Assembly: GCA_009801015.1 (NCBI GenBank)
Contig: VHZZ01001228.1
Coordinates: forward strand, 51,868-97,227
DNA: 45,360 bases
From: Silene noctiflora
Taxonomy: Eukaryota; Streptophyta; Magnoliopsida; Caryophyllales; Caryophyllaceae
Direction of reading: 5' to 3'
This document shows, in pieces, positions 23,589-34,904 of this stretch. A model generated the notes under the pieces. It was not told where the DNA came from and ran no database searches. It saw only the letters and a program-made list of their open reading frames with translations. Every line of letters starts with the position of its first letter. Position 1 is the first letter of the stretch. Made by a program: the position numbers and the translations under genes.

Positions 23589-24143
23589 CAGGGCATAGCA
23601 CGGATCGATATCCGATCCAGAGTACTAGTTCGGATCGGATATCCATATTAAAAATTGTTGAAGTTCGATATCCATATCCAAACCAAATGTTTCGGATATC
23701 CAATGTTCGGATATCCAAAATAATTGGATCGGATGAGGATATCCATCGGATACCCATATTTTGGAATTTCTTTAAATTAAGTTTGAAATGCGATCATATT
23801 CATCGTCTTACATGATGATTTTTTTTAGTATTTTTACTCCAACGTTCTTGACATAAAATTTAAGCAACATTTACATATTTCTCTAATATTTTAAACTTTA
23901 ATTAAGTTTTTGTATCAGATAAAAATGTATTTTTCACGAAATTATACAAGAAAATTATAGTTTCAGATCGGATCGGATATCCAAATGTTTTCATTCTAAT
24001 ATCCATATCCAAACCAAAACCAAAATTTTTGGATCGGATATCCGATCCAAACTTAACTTTCGGATCAGATATCCAAAAATTCGGATCAGATGCAAATCAG
24101 ATATCGGATCAGTTTGGATAATCGGATTTTTTGCTCTGCCCCC
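23589..24143. mobile_element. hAT-like miniature element rich in ggatatcc palindromes
   Basis: The left end cagggcatagca and right end tgctctgccccc form an imperfect inverted repeat (CAGGGCA / GGGGGCAGAGCA). An 8-bp direct repeat gggatggg lies at 23581-23588 and 24144-24151. The body carries many copies of ggatcggatatcc-like motifs in both orientations, clustered at the two ends with an AT-rich centre. That is the subterminal-repeat layout of non-autonomous hAT elements. No transposase is encoded. The exact left boundary may have lost a few G residues in the G run. Confidence 0.7.
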
Positions 24144-24151
24144 GGGATGGG

Positions 24152-25296
24152 GATGTCCTGTCTGAATGTGGCCACAACCGTCAAGGTTTTAAAACAGGGT
24201 GGTAACTGGTAAGTGGTAACACGGTGTCGGACCATGTTCCGTTTTGTGTCTCATCTCATATCCCATTAGCTTCTCCTTATCACACATCATTAGTTTGATG
24301 TAAATTACCACCGTTTTTATTATTCAAAGTGTAATGTGTCATAAGATAAAGATGGTTAGACACAAAAATGGAACAAAAGATCTCAACTCGTGTTCCTAAC
24401 CTATATTTCAATATTTTCTGTACAAGGGATAACTTGTTAAAAGCACGAGTTACACGCACCAAAAACCTGTCTATAAGACAAATGCGCTTGGAGCAGCTAC
24501 AAGAATATGCTGCTGGTTTGCTAACCACCACCAATAATGAAAGCATACAAGTTCAAACAAGCTCAACCACCAAAGTACCGACTTTTGTCCTCGGATTTTA
24601 GTTTACAGTTGCTTTATTTTGTGAGAGGAAAATAAAGTAAGTGTAAACTATTGACTAGGACGAAAAGAGTATCACTTAATAGTTCATGTATACCTTTTTC
24701 AAAATGTATAAGTCAATCGGTAGAAACGTAAACTATTGACTAAAACACTCTAAATGAAATACGTAAATTCTTAAACTAGGATTAACGAGGTAATTTAACA
24801 AAATATATAACAGTGATGACTTCATTGAGATCAAAGACCAAGATTAAATTGCTCATGTGTCACTAGGTTAGTCACTCCCTTTTCGTGTCCAACGCTTCTG
24901 ATATGGTTTGAAAGCCGATAACTTTAACTTATATTGCTTTTTTGAAAGGATCTGATATGATCAATTTAATTTTCTTAAAGTATTTAAGGTCTGAGGGTAT
25001 GCGATCTAAACTTCGAACATGTCCTAGATAGCTTACTTAATATACGTAATTTGCAAGCTAATAACGATTGCGGGTTCCGTCACCAAAAAATTAAAGTAGA
25101 TAATGTTACAACACTACTTTGAAAATATTAGTCTTTTCTCCCAACAAGTTTGTGTTGCTTAACTGTGTTGAACTGCTTGAAAATTGAACTCACATGTTGA
25201 CATGTTACATCTTATTATTCCGTCAAAAGCAATCATCTTTTATTAAAACTACTACTGTAAACACTTCTTAAACACCAGATCTTCATCCTAACATCC
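24152..25296. other. Intergenic upstream of BPI/LBP gene
   Basis: AT-rich with no supported gene. The last 150 bases before the ATG at 25297 are presumably promoter and leader. No clear TATA assignment was possible. Confidence 0.5.
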
Positions 25297-28200
25297 ATGG
25301 CAATCAACAATTACACAAAAAAATTGATCTTTTTCTCAGTAATTTCAGTAATTTGCATAATCTCAAGTGCCCATTTACAATCAAAGCAACATGGATTCAT
25401 TTCTGTAACAATTTCAGAAAAGGGTTTGGATTTTGTTAAAGATTTCTTGATTGATAAAGCTGTATCTTCAATCACACCACTTCAACTTCCTGATATTGAA
25501 AAAACTGTGAAAATTATATTAGTTGGTAAAGTTAATGTTGTTCTTTCTAATATTGTAATTTATCATATTGATGTTTCTAAATCAAATGTTGAGCTTGATG
25601 ATGATGGTGTTACTATTACTGTTCCTAAAGCTACTGCTAATTTGAGTATGGATTGGATGTATACTTATAAGAATTGGCTGGTTGAGGTTTCTGATAATGG
25701 AAAGGCTTTTGTTCAGGTAGTTCCTTCTCTCCGTTCATTTCATACGTTTGTTTAATATATGCGATATACTTACTCCGTTCTGGTCATTTGTTTACCTTCC
25801 TATATTATTTTGAGTGCATGTATGACCAATTCTTAGAATTACCGGGACAGAAGGAGTAGTAGTTAAGATATGGGATTTTGCATGTGATTGATAGCTGAGT
25901 AAAGATTAGAGATTGTTGAATAGAAATTGTGAAATACTCCCCCAATCCCGATCATTTGTTTACCTTTGATTAAAATAGGTCTTGCAAAGAATAAAAGGAG
26001 GTGAACAAATGATTGGGACGGAGGGTGTATAAAATCTTTTGGAATACAAGTTGGGGAAATGCACAAATATGATGTTTTTAGGTGTCTGGAATTTGAGTTC
26101 ATGTAAGTAGATCCTTTATGGAGTACAATTGAAGGAACAGTCTATGTTGGCGGTGATCGATTGGTTAGTGGATAAAGACTTGGTTTTGATATTGGTTCAT
26201 GAGTAAGGGGTGTTATAGGAGTAGTAGCTAAAGTTAGCCACGTGATATACGTGTATAATTTTGAGACAGTTTTGGAAGTGTTATGGCTACATTGGTAGAA
26301 GACCTTAGAAAAAAAGGGTGCAAAGGATTGCTGATACATTCATTCACTTTGTTACGCACGCCAACTAATGGCTTGCCTGGGGGAAAGGTAATTGTTACAG
26401 AAGGAATTGAACTCAAAGCATTAGGAAAATGGAGGAAATTGATGGTAGGAGGGCGGAGGCAATGAGTAAGGAAGAGTAACAATTACACTGCGATGGGGAT
26501 AGTTAACCATCCTCCTCCTAGCGCAATGCATTACGCCATACAGGAGTGATGGTTCTCCCATTACCCCCATTTCACCCTCCTCTAGGAGTCTAGGACCTCT
26601 ACTACTTTCTTCCTCATTCCGTTTGTTCCCTTTCTCGAGCAAACCCTAGAAATTCTGGTGTCTTCAAAATTTTGCTTTCGAGTCCTATGTTATCAGACTT
26701 GGGCAAGGGTTCGGACAAGGGTGAGGTCAGATTGCTAAATCTTAAATTTTGAGATAAAAGGATCCCGTTCTAAACAAGGGTATGGGTACATGGATTTCTC
26801 TTTGAGACAGAAAGTTATTTTCTAATTAAGAAATATTTGGAGTTTTCGTCGTGAAAGGAAGAATGTTTGAGGCATAAGGGTTAAAATTGTCAAAAACATA
26901 CAACGGATAATATGTTCTATATACTCTTATAATATTCAAGCCTTCCTTTATATCTCCACTAGGAGAAGTGTTGGATTACCTACTTTTATTCTTGGTTTCG
27001 TGTCAAATGTGAGTATGGCGCGGGTTGGAAGACTCAAAAGAGTTGAGTAACATTGCTTTTGAAGCAATGAGAAAATCATTCTCTTAGTGGTTGAAAAAGT
27101 TTCTTACATATGTTTTGGTGACTATACTTTCATAAATGGCATTGTGAGGAAATGATTTTTGTTTGGTTTATTTGGCTATGTATATTTTACCTGGTGAAAT
27201 TGAAATTATACTTTACGAAGTATGTCTGTAAGTCTAGCCTCTAATCAAACGACTTTGTATCAGTTCACCAAATTGTTCTTGAAATTCGGCAAACTTTTGA
27301 AATGTATAAATCATCTATGAATCATCTCTCTTGTAGAAATGAATAGACTGATGTGTATGCTTCTTTTGAAAAGGTAGAAGATTTGGAAGTAGAGTTGACA
27401 ACAGATTTGAAGAATAATGAAGGAAGTCTCAAGCTGTCCGTAGAAGAGAGTGAATGCGATGTAGATGACATCGACATAAAAGTAGAAGGTGGAGCTTCAT
27501 GGCTTTATCAAGGGTATGATTTTGTGATTTCATTGTCTCAGTAGATGTTGAGCTTCTTCTCTTGCTTAATGCAGCTGATATGCTATTTCTACTGTTTTTA
27601 AGAAGCTATTAGTCTTCTTATCAATTATATGCTATTTCTACTGTTTTTAAGAAGCTATTAGTCTTCTTATCAATTAGTCTCCGAAGATACGGTCTTTTAT
27701 TTATAATGTAAGACCAGCCTATTTAATAGAACTCCGACTCGTATCATAATATGTGTCAGAATTATCACGAGACCGTCTCATATGTGAATTTATACTCCTT
27801 TATGACAATTAGTCGCCTCTGATCGCTTTTGTAACGGATGCTTAACTGGCAGGTTGGTGGATGCTTTTAGCGATCATATTGAAAATGCTGTGGAAAAGGC
27901 TATTTTAGGGAAACTCAATGAAGGGGTCTCAAAGATTGGTTCGTTATTGGCGTCACTTCCTAAAGAAATAAAAGTGGACGATACCTCTGAACTTAACGTC
28001 ACTTTTGTTGGTGATCCTATCTTGGATGATGCTTCCATTGGTTTTGTGATTAATGGGTTATTTGTACCAACCCATGGAGCTCTCAGCTCTCCAAATCTGC
28101 ACCAAATATCGAAACCTTCTACCCCATGTTACGACCCTCCTAAGATGATAGCAATGTCATTGCATGAGGATGTATTTAACTCCGCATCAGCAGTGTACTT

Positions 28201-30452
28201 CAATGTAAGTCTTCAGCTGCTATATTACTCAGACTCGATTACAAGTATACTACACAGGACTTCTGTATCTTTCTAGACAAAAAATAAGTCTTTTCCTAAA
28301 ATGAAGTGTCAGGTGTCCGTCCATAGTCTGTACTCATGTTTGAGTGTCGAATGTGTACAGGATTTGAGCACCATAAAATTCACGTGTCATCATAGACTCA
28401 ATAATACTGTCGTTAGTAAGATATGTTCATATCAATCTCATATTCTCATTAGCTTTGATCAGCTAAACAAATGAAAAAAATAACGTTAATGTGTGATGAT
28501 ATAATTACGATTGAATAAAGAAAAATGACTATAAACTGGCTATCTTTTTTCTATTATTTAGTAACAATCATTTAACCCGATTTTCACTACAAATTTTGTG
28601 AGGCCAACCCACATTCTTATGATTTTCTCATTTAGAATAGAATTATTGGTATGGTCTCACGTGCAAGACCGTCTCACATAAGTTTTTGTGAATAAACACT
28701 GCATAACTGGAGATTTTATATTCTAGGCTTTTGAGTTTTGACAGTACTGGTTTTTAGCTTACACCATCAATATACGCAGCTAACATTTCGGAAAAAAATT
28801 TCTCGACTACATTGCCGTACAGTGTGGGAAAATGTGAAAGTTAATCAGTTCCTTGTGTAGTTAGGCAGGACTAATGAAGTGGAGAGTTGACAAAATACCG
28901 GATCAGTCTCTTTTGAATACTACCAAATGGATAGAAGTGGCCCCTCAACTCTATAAGCAGTATCCTAATGACAAAATGATCTTGGACATTTTGAGTTCCT
29001 CTCCTCCAAGTGTACGCGTTTCTGATGGTAAAGTGGAAGCAGCTGTCTCTGGAGATGTAACCATAAATGTTCTGAATGATGGTGAAGTTATACCAGTAGC
29101 GTGTGTTTCCTTGGTAAGTTTGTGTGGTTCACATTGTACCTCCGATCATCTTTAAATCTTTCACTCCCTCTAACGAGTACATAAAGTTATCCCATTCTTG
29201 TTCACTGCTAGCTACATTTTTATTTTATCTTTTGAGTTGGATTAGTATAGCCTCTGGCGGGGGAGCAGTCGACAAATTTCCTATTTTTCGTCTTATTTTA
29301 TTTATGTAACCTGTATTTAACGATTTCAAAAACATTTCAAAGGATGATTTATGTTAGTTGATCTTGGATCATTTTGGGATTGTTGTTGACTTAACCACGT
29401 GAATGATTTACTCCTCAAATCTCTAGTGTTGTCAAAATATGAGTATTTATTTACCAAGTATGATGTATTTTCTGATCGCGTTGTATCCGTGATTTCTTCC
29501 ATTTGATATTAGAACAAAGTCCTCATGAATCACATTAATAAGCTAGGTGCTGTTTATTAATGCAGGTTTTTAGTGCTTCAGGATTTGCTACAATCTCAGG
29601 GAATAACCTTACTGGTGGAATCGATCTGAATGAATTTAGCTTATCAGCTAAGTGGAGTAAAATTGGTAACCTGCAAATTGATGTAATTGAGGTATGCCGT
29701 TCATTAAATAGCATTTGTGTTGCAGAATTGCAGAATCTGATTCTATTTGACGTTCTTCTTTGTGTCATTTGTACTGTTGTAGGATGTTTTACAAAACGGG
29801 GGAAGTAGAGGGGTACTGAAATAGTTTTTTCCGTCATTTGATCTTTGTTACGGATGTTACCTCATTCCCTTTACCTATTCTCAGCCTAAACACGGATTTA
29901 TTGTCTGATGCATTACTGCTCAACTGCTTGGCTTACAATATTTTGTCAAACCTCGAGATGACGTGTCTGTCATGTTCTAGCTGTACTATAATTGTGTTGT
30001 TTACAGGTCGGGTCGGGTTGGCTCATTTGCGATCATGTAGTTACTGGTTGAGTCATACGGGTCAGTATCAGGTCAATTAGGGTCTTGATTGGATCACTCC
30101 AGAGTCCAGATCAAGTCCTAAGGTGGGTCTGTTTTGTGAGATCTATTCATATCACAAGTCATAGCGATTTTCTGTTATTTATAGTATTCATTTATGTAAA
30201 TCTGTGTACATGCTTTCGCTACAGCCGATGATTTCAGAAGTCCTTAAAGATGGCTTGTTGCCACAACTGAACCTGCTTCTGATGCAAGGATTCCCACTGC
30301 CACTGATCCATGGCTTTCAGCTTCAGGACGCCAAGGTCGTTTACGCTAACTCGGCCATCACCGTCTGTAGCGACGTAGTGTTTGTTGAGGATCTTCAGTT
30401 CTCAACAAAGTACAACTTTCAAAACATTTTCAATTTCGGTCTTTTCATGTAA
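25297..30452 (+). CDS. BPI/LBP family protein (LBR-like, secreted lipid/LPS-binding)
   Basis: Homologue of the putative plant BPI/LBP proteins (Arabidopsis At1g04970 type), which have tubular lipid-binding domains and have been linked to LPS responses. Exons: 25297-25716, 27374-27513, 27853-28204, 28865-29113, 29566-29691, 30225-30452. They give 504 codons plus TAA with all junctions in frame. Residues 1-24 form a hydrophobic signal peptide (KKLIFFSVISVICIISS). Family-typical segments: GFISVTISEKGLDFVKD at the N-terminus, GGASWLYQG|LVDAF across exons 2-3, LNVTFVGDP and FVINGLF in exon 3, IPDQSLLNTTKW in exon 4, QGFPLPLIHGFQL in exon 6. The last 20 residues after VCSDVVFVEDLQ are unlike what I recall of the family and may be less conserved. 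Intron 1 carries two Stowaway-like MITEs; intron 2 contains a fresh 49-bp tandem duplication. The acceptor used for exon 4 (ttag|gcagg) has a second AG three bases downstream; the upstream one keeps the AGLM residues. Confidence 0.9.
25771..25858. mobile_element. Stowaway-like MITE in BPI/LBP intron 1 (first copy)
   Basis: TA-ctccgttctggtcatttg at the left and attaccgggacagaaggag-TA at the right are inverted relatives of the CTCCGTCCCGGTCATTTG ends of plant Stowaway MITEs. The element is under 90 bp and eroded internally. Confidence 0.65.
25935..26029. mobile_element. Stowaway-like MITE in BPI/LBP intron 1 (second copy)
   Basis: Left arm ctcccccaatcccgatcatt and right arm (gaacaaatgattgggacgga) are long inverted repeats flanked by TA on both sides. 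It shares the catttgtttacctttgatta segment with the FTSZ1 intron 1 copy in opposite orientation, so the two belong to one family. Confidence 0.8.
27579..27676. repeat. 49-bp perfect tandem duplication in BPI/LBP intron 2
   Basis: A 49-base unit starting tatgctatttctactg and ending ttcttatcaat occurs twice head to tail, with no mismatch seen. Absence of divergence implies a recent slippage or repair event. Confidence 0.9.
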
Positions 30453-31254
30453 AAATTAGTCTATCCCCGTCCTATATGTTGTACTCCATAACATGTACCA
30501 TAGCAATCCGTTTATTCATGTTAGTTTGCCTTTCTTCTGGCTAGCTGTGAAGTGAACAGAGAAACAATCACAAATAACATGAGTATTTTCTTCGTTGTTG
30601 CCTTCTCTCTGTATGTGTTGTTATCTCGATCATACTATTATGCTTCGTCTCCAGGCAGAGTCGTGGATTAGGTTACCATGTTTTGATCTAGATCCTTGGG
30701 CTACAAATGCAGCCAGAATATTGCTATCAAAAACATTTACAAAGTCGTGTGACAAGAATATCGCTTTAGCCAACTTTCACGTGACAAGATTATCGGTATG
30801 GAATATGGATATAGCTGTACTGGCGGCAGGGAATGTATCACAATTAAGGATGCCAAACATTATACCCGCCATGGATAGTGAGACGGAAGTGGATTGTTAT
30901 TTGTTAAATTCATACTACATCCACCAATAAACAATTATGAATTATCTACTTCCCCTCGGATTCCTGGGGTGTTGTTTATGAGATGAACGTAAAACCGAGG
31001 CTTCAGAACTCAGATTCAGGGGCGGCATTGGTTTACAACTGTTGATTCGACCATACACGAAGAGTAGAAGAAATACCGGAACATGAATTAGTAAGGTACT
31101 TAATACAATACTATAACACAGAAAGTTCTCACTTCTCAGTGTATACTTCGTTCCTTCCCATTACATCTAACAGTACTCAGTTTCCATTCTTCAACACCAA
31201 ACTAAAGCTATTCTACCATAACAAACCTACAAATTTGTCTTCCAGTCCCGACTA
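30453..31254. other. Convergent intergenic region between BPI/LBP and MAP65
   Basis: Contains the 3' ends of the two converging genes. An exon-like open stretch lies at 30655-30930 (described separately). The remainder holds nothing I recognise. Confidence 0.5.
30655..30930 (+). other. Unassigned exon-like open frame
   Basis: After a plausible acceptor (cgtctccag at 30646-30654) there are 91 open codons ending in TAA, with mixed amino acid composition (AESWIRLPCFDLDPWATNA and so on). I cannot link it to a protein family or to the adjoining BPI/LBP exon 6, which already ends with its own stop. It could be an alternative terminal exon, a remnant of another gene, or chance. Confidence 0.25.
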
Positions 31255-34200
31255 TCACGGAGAAGCAGGGTTGGTGGTATCTGAGGTAGAGATATGTGAG
31301 ACATCATCGTCTTTTGATATGGAAACATAATTGACAGGAGCCGATGGCCTTGGCTCTGATTTTCGACCCTCTTTCATAGACCGGCTCCCGTTTTGGGTGT
31401 TTAGAGACAGGCGTCGATTGGGAGGAGTCCCATTGGAGCCTCCATTTGCACGGGGTCCGACTTTCTTTGCTGCACTACCAGGTCTGGCAGGGCTTGGTCT
31501 TGAACCGAAAACACTTTCCTGGTCACCGCCCATCTGGTCTTGGTACTTCTTATGGTCCTGCAGGTTCCAAAATGGAGACATTATTATAGCAAGCATTGAG
31601 GTGGACATGCAACAACGACGAAGATATAGTCGCAGTTAGAACAGTCGGTTAGCCCACAAACAGGCATTTGACGGTGTCAAACTCTGACTGCATCCAAATG
31701 TAGGCATTTAGGAAACCAGGAAGTAGACCAGGCAAATTGAACCGATCTCCCAATGCAAATAACTGCACTCATAACCCAAATGGTACGGAGTAATCATGTT
31801 TTATCTAATAGGTAAACTTGTCACTTCGAATAAGTCAGAAGGATATACGGTAGGCTTAGCTTGTTCAACTTACCCTCATTCTATGCTTCTCTTCCTCCCT
31901 TTCATTCCTGAGCATGGCATATTCATCCAACATAGCAAGCAAGGGAACTCCGTCATAAGTGAATGTTACGCCTCGTTCCTCCTCCCATGCACGAGTTTTG
32001 GCAACTAAAGTCTCAACCATAGCTGCATGGAGACAAATGACAGTTATTCAATTAACTGCATGACCTACGAAACCAGATTTAGGAGCAACCACTTGCAGCT
32101 CAGCAAATGTAGTATGTTCTTCGTTCTGGTCAATAAGTGTGGCTCTCTTACGGAAAAAGATAAATGGGACTTATCAACCCAAACTGAAGGAGTAGAATTA
32201 ATTCATCAAATATATACAAACCTGGGATTTTGTTCACCATAATTCTGGCCTTCTCTGCCCTCTTAAGATTCAGGTGAGCTCCCCTACTGGCATTGTATCG
32301 GTTGTCATCCTGTATTAGGGAAAAAGAAAGAAAATTAACATAAATGAGAGTCTACCATTTATGATGGCTGAAATCATTCACTACTCAAAAAACTCCTTTG
32401 AACAAAAAAAAAGAATTTTTTTGGGTAGCCAATGCAAATGCACAACTAGCTGATGTTATAACAGCCAGTGCACGGAATTGACGATGAAGATTGCTACTTG
32501 TGAGACACCAACTCTATGGGTGCTAGATGGGAGCAGGACTAAAAACTACACAGATAAATACACGTGTTTCGCAGGTTGGCTTGCACAAGTTATTGTCAAA
32601 ATTTTAAAAAGTGAATATAAATATCGAGTTTTTTGCCTGGAATGCAAATACCACAGAATTAGCAAAAATACCCGCATATAGTCTTCAAGCCAACTCTCTT
32701 CTTCACAAGCTGACATCCACTTCTCAACCCTGTCAAGTATATTTTTTCGGCTCAGAGCCTCTTCCTTTGCCTTCAAGATCCGGCTATCCATATCAGCAAT
32801 CAAATCTGAAGGTTCTACATTTCCAGAATCAATGATTTCCAATATCTTTTCCCGTTCTGCCTCTGTATCGATTTCTATATGTGCGTGAGCATATATCTCC
32901 TCAAGTTCACCCTGTTTCTTAAAGGCAATCTCCTTCATCTTACTAAACTTGAGGTGATCAAGCCTCTCAACTTCCACCTCAGCCTTAGCATCAAGGGTTC
33001 AAGAATGATAAGTCAGCATCACGTATCATTTAGTTCATGAAATCAAAAAGGTGGAGTGAACGGTAGGTACCTGCTCAATCAAGTCCAAAGCAAGAGCCCC
33101 GGGAACCGTCACCTCATCCACGGAGGCTGATATGTTACATGTAACATGATCAAACAGTTGTCGCTCATCTTCGGGAGCATCCATCAGATTCCAAAGATCG
33201 ATTAACTGTCCAGCTAACTCTTGCAGCTGTAACACAACAATAACACATTATACTTGAAAAGAAATAACTGTACATCAACAAAGATACATCACAAGTTACA
33301 CCTTCTTTAATTTATCATTCAATGTTTCGGAAAAAAACGAATACACTTTCATCTAAACCCTTGAGATCACTTGTGAGTCGTGAGTATTTTATCAAAAAAC
33401 TGACGTATAAAAAAATTGGCGTAGATATTCTTCGAGTCTATGGAGTAAATGAGATATAGTTACACGGATTAATGAGTAAATGAATAATACTTCAATGGAT
33501 TAGCCTCATATTATATTAATATGAGATGGTCTTTGAGGAGACTGGTTGTGGTAAGAAACGAAACCGACAAAAAACATATTATGCTAAAATGATGAATTGA
33601 CATTGAAGCATTGGATGTTATACCTTTTGAAGCCTCTGCTTTTTGTCTTCTTCGAGAGCAATAACAGTCTCGGCAAGCTTAGACAAAGTTTCATTGCTAA
33701 TGCTTTTTGACTGCACACCATTGGAGTCATTCAAGCTTGGATGAACTTCAGTCACGGTGCTGTAGAAGTCCATACCAAGAACAGAGCAAAGATCATGCAC
33801 CGTACTCACAAATTCCAGGACATTATGTAACCTTTCACTCTGTCAAATAAAGTAAATTTCAAGGGTGAAATTTTCATGAATGGGAGCATGAAAAACAATT
33901 AAATCACCGAAATGGCATTATACCTTTTCTTTCTGAAGTTCTTGAAGTTGAGCATGATATTCCTCCAACTTCTTCAAAGAAAGATCGGATTCATCGACCA
34001 CAGGAGGCTGCTCATTCAAATTGACCTTACCAGCAATTTCTCCACAGATTTTCTGAATTTGAGCCTGTACGTCAGAAAATTCTCTCAGTCTCTCTTCCTT
34101 CTGTTTGCACAACTTTTCCAATGTGGGCGCTACAGCTGCAAGCTGTTCTTTAATCGTTCCAGAAGTCTTCTCAGGCTGCAAATAAAAGCAATATATATAG

Positions 34201-34904
34201 CTGCTTAGAATATTGAGTCAAATATCTATGTGAAATATACTCGACTCTGTCATCTTTAGGTACTACTCTCTCCACCACATTTATATTGTACTTATTTAAC
34301 TTTTGTGGTCAAATAATATAATCTTTCATAGACTTTCTAATAGTAACAAGCTTTTTTTGAAAATGATGACATCAAAATAGTTGTTTTGATGAATCAGGCG
34401 CGAGAAAGTTTAAATTTTATCTCTACTTGTTCAGTGAAGATGATGGTCAAAGTTGACATCGATTGACTAATTGACCAACAAAGTCAAATGGGATTGATAT
34501 AAGTCGGATGGAGGTGGTAGTAAGTTTCAGTATGGGTAGACAAACCTTCCCAAGAACAGTTTTTTCCCCGAGAGCAGAAAGAACAGCATATAGTTCAACA
34601 TTGGCATCGGCCAAGGTCTGGAGAAGTTGAGCTCTGGATTTGACAGCCAGATCGACCTTTCTTTTGTAGACATCCAAACATTCTTGCTCGATTTGAAGAA
34701 GCATCTTGTCTCTATCCTCGTCGCTTTCACCCACTTCATCCCATATTTGCTACACAATCCAACAAAATCAATCAGCGGCTTCCAAAACATAATTACCAAA
34801 AAAGTTCTGAACCAAATTTACTCAACAGCTACCTGTAGCTTCTGCAGCAGAGTCCCGCAAGTACTTTCACCTAGAAGAGGATTTTCTACATCGGTAACCG
34901 CCAT
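31255..34904 (-). CDS. MAP65: Microtubule-associated protein MAP65 (MAP65-1/2 type)
   Basis: Homodimeric cross-linker of antiparallel microtubules (Ase1/PRC1 family) acting in cortical arrays and the phragmoplast. Exons on the minus strand, 5' to 3': 34904-34833, 34749-34546, 34175-33924, 33839-33624, 33226-33071, 32983-32672, 32309-32222, 32022-31874, 31557-31255. They give 583 codons plus stop (Arabidopsis MAP65-1 has 587), with every junction in frame. The N-terminus [14 protein letters not shown] and [10 protein letters not shown] matches MAP65-1. Exons 2-6 encode the long alpha-helical dimerisation/rod part (for example [50 protein letters not shown]). The conserved microtubule-binding region spans exons 6-8 ([14 protein letters not shown], then [20 protein letters not shown]). 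The C-terminus is basic and Ser/Pro-rich ([14 protein letters not shown]) and ends NPASP, the region that kinases control in relatives. MAP65-1 versus MAP65-2 is not resolved. Confidence 0.96.

Noticed and set aside
26283..26642. Open frames on both strands in BPI/LBP intron 1
   Set aside because: Short, overlapping, no family resemblance, and located between well-supported exons.
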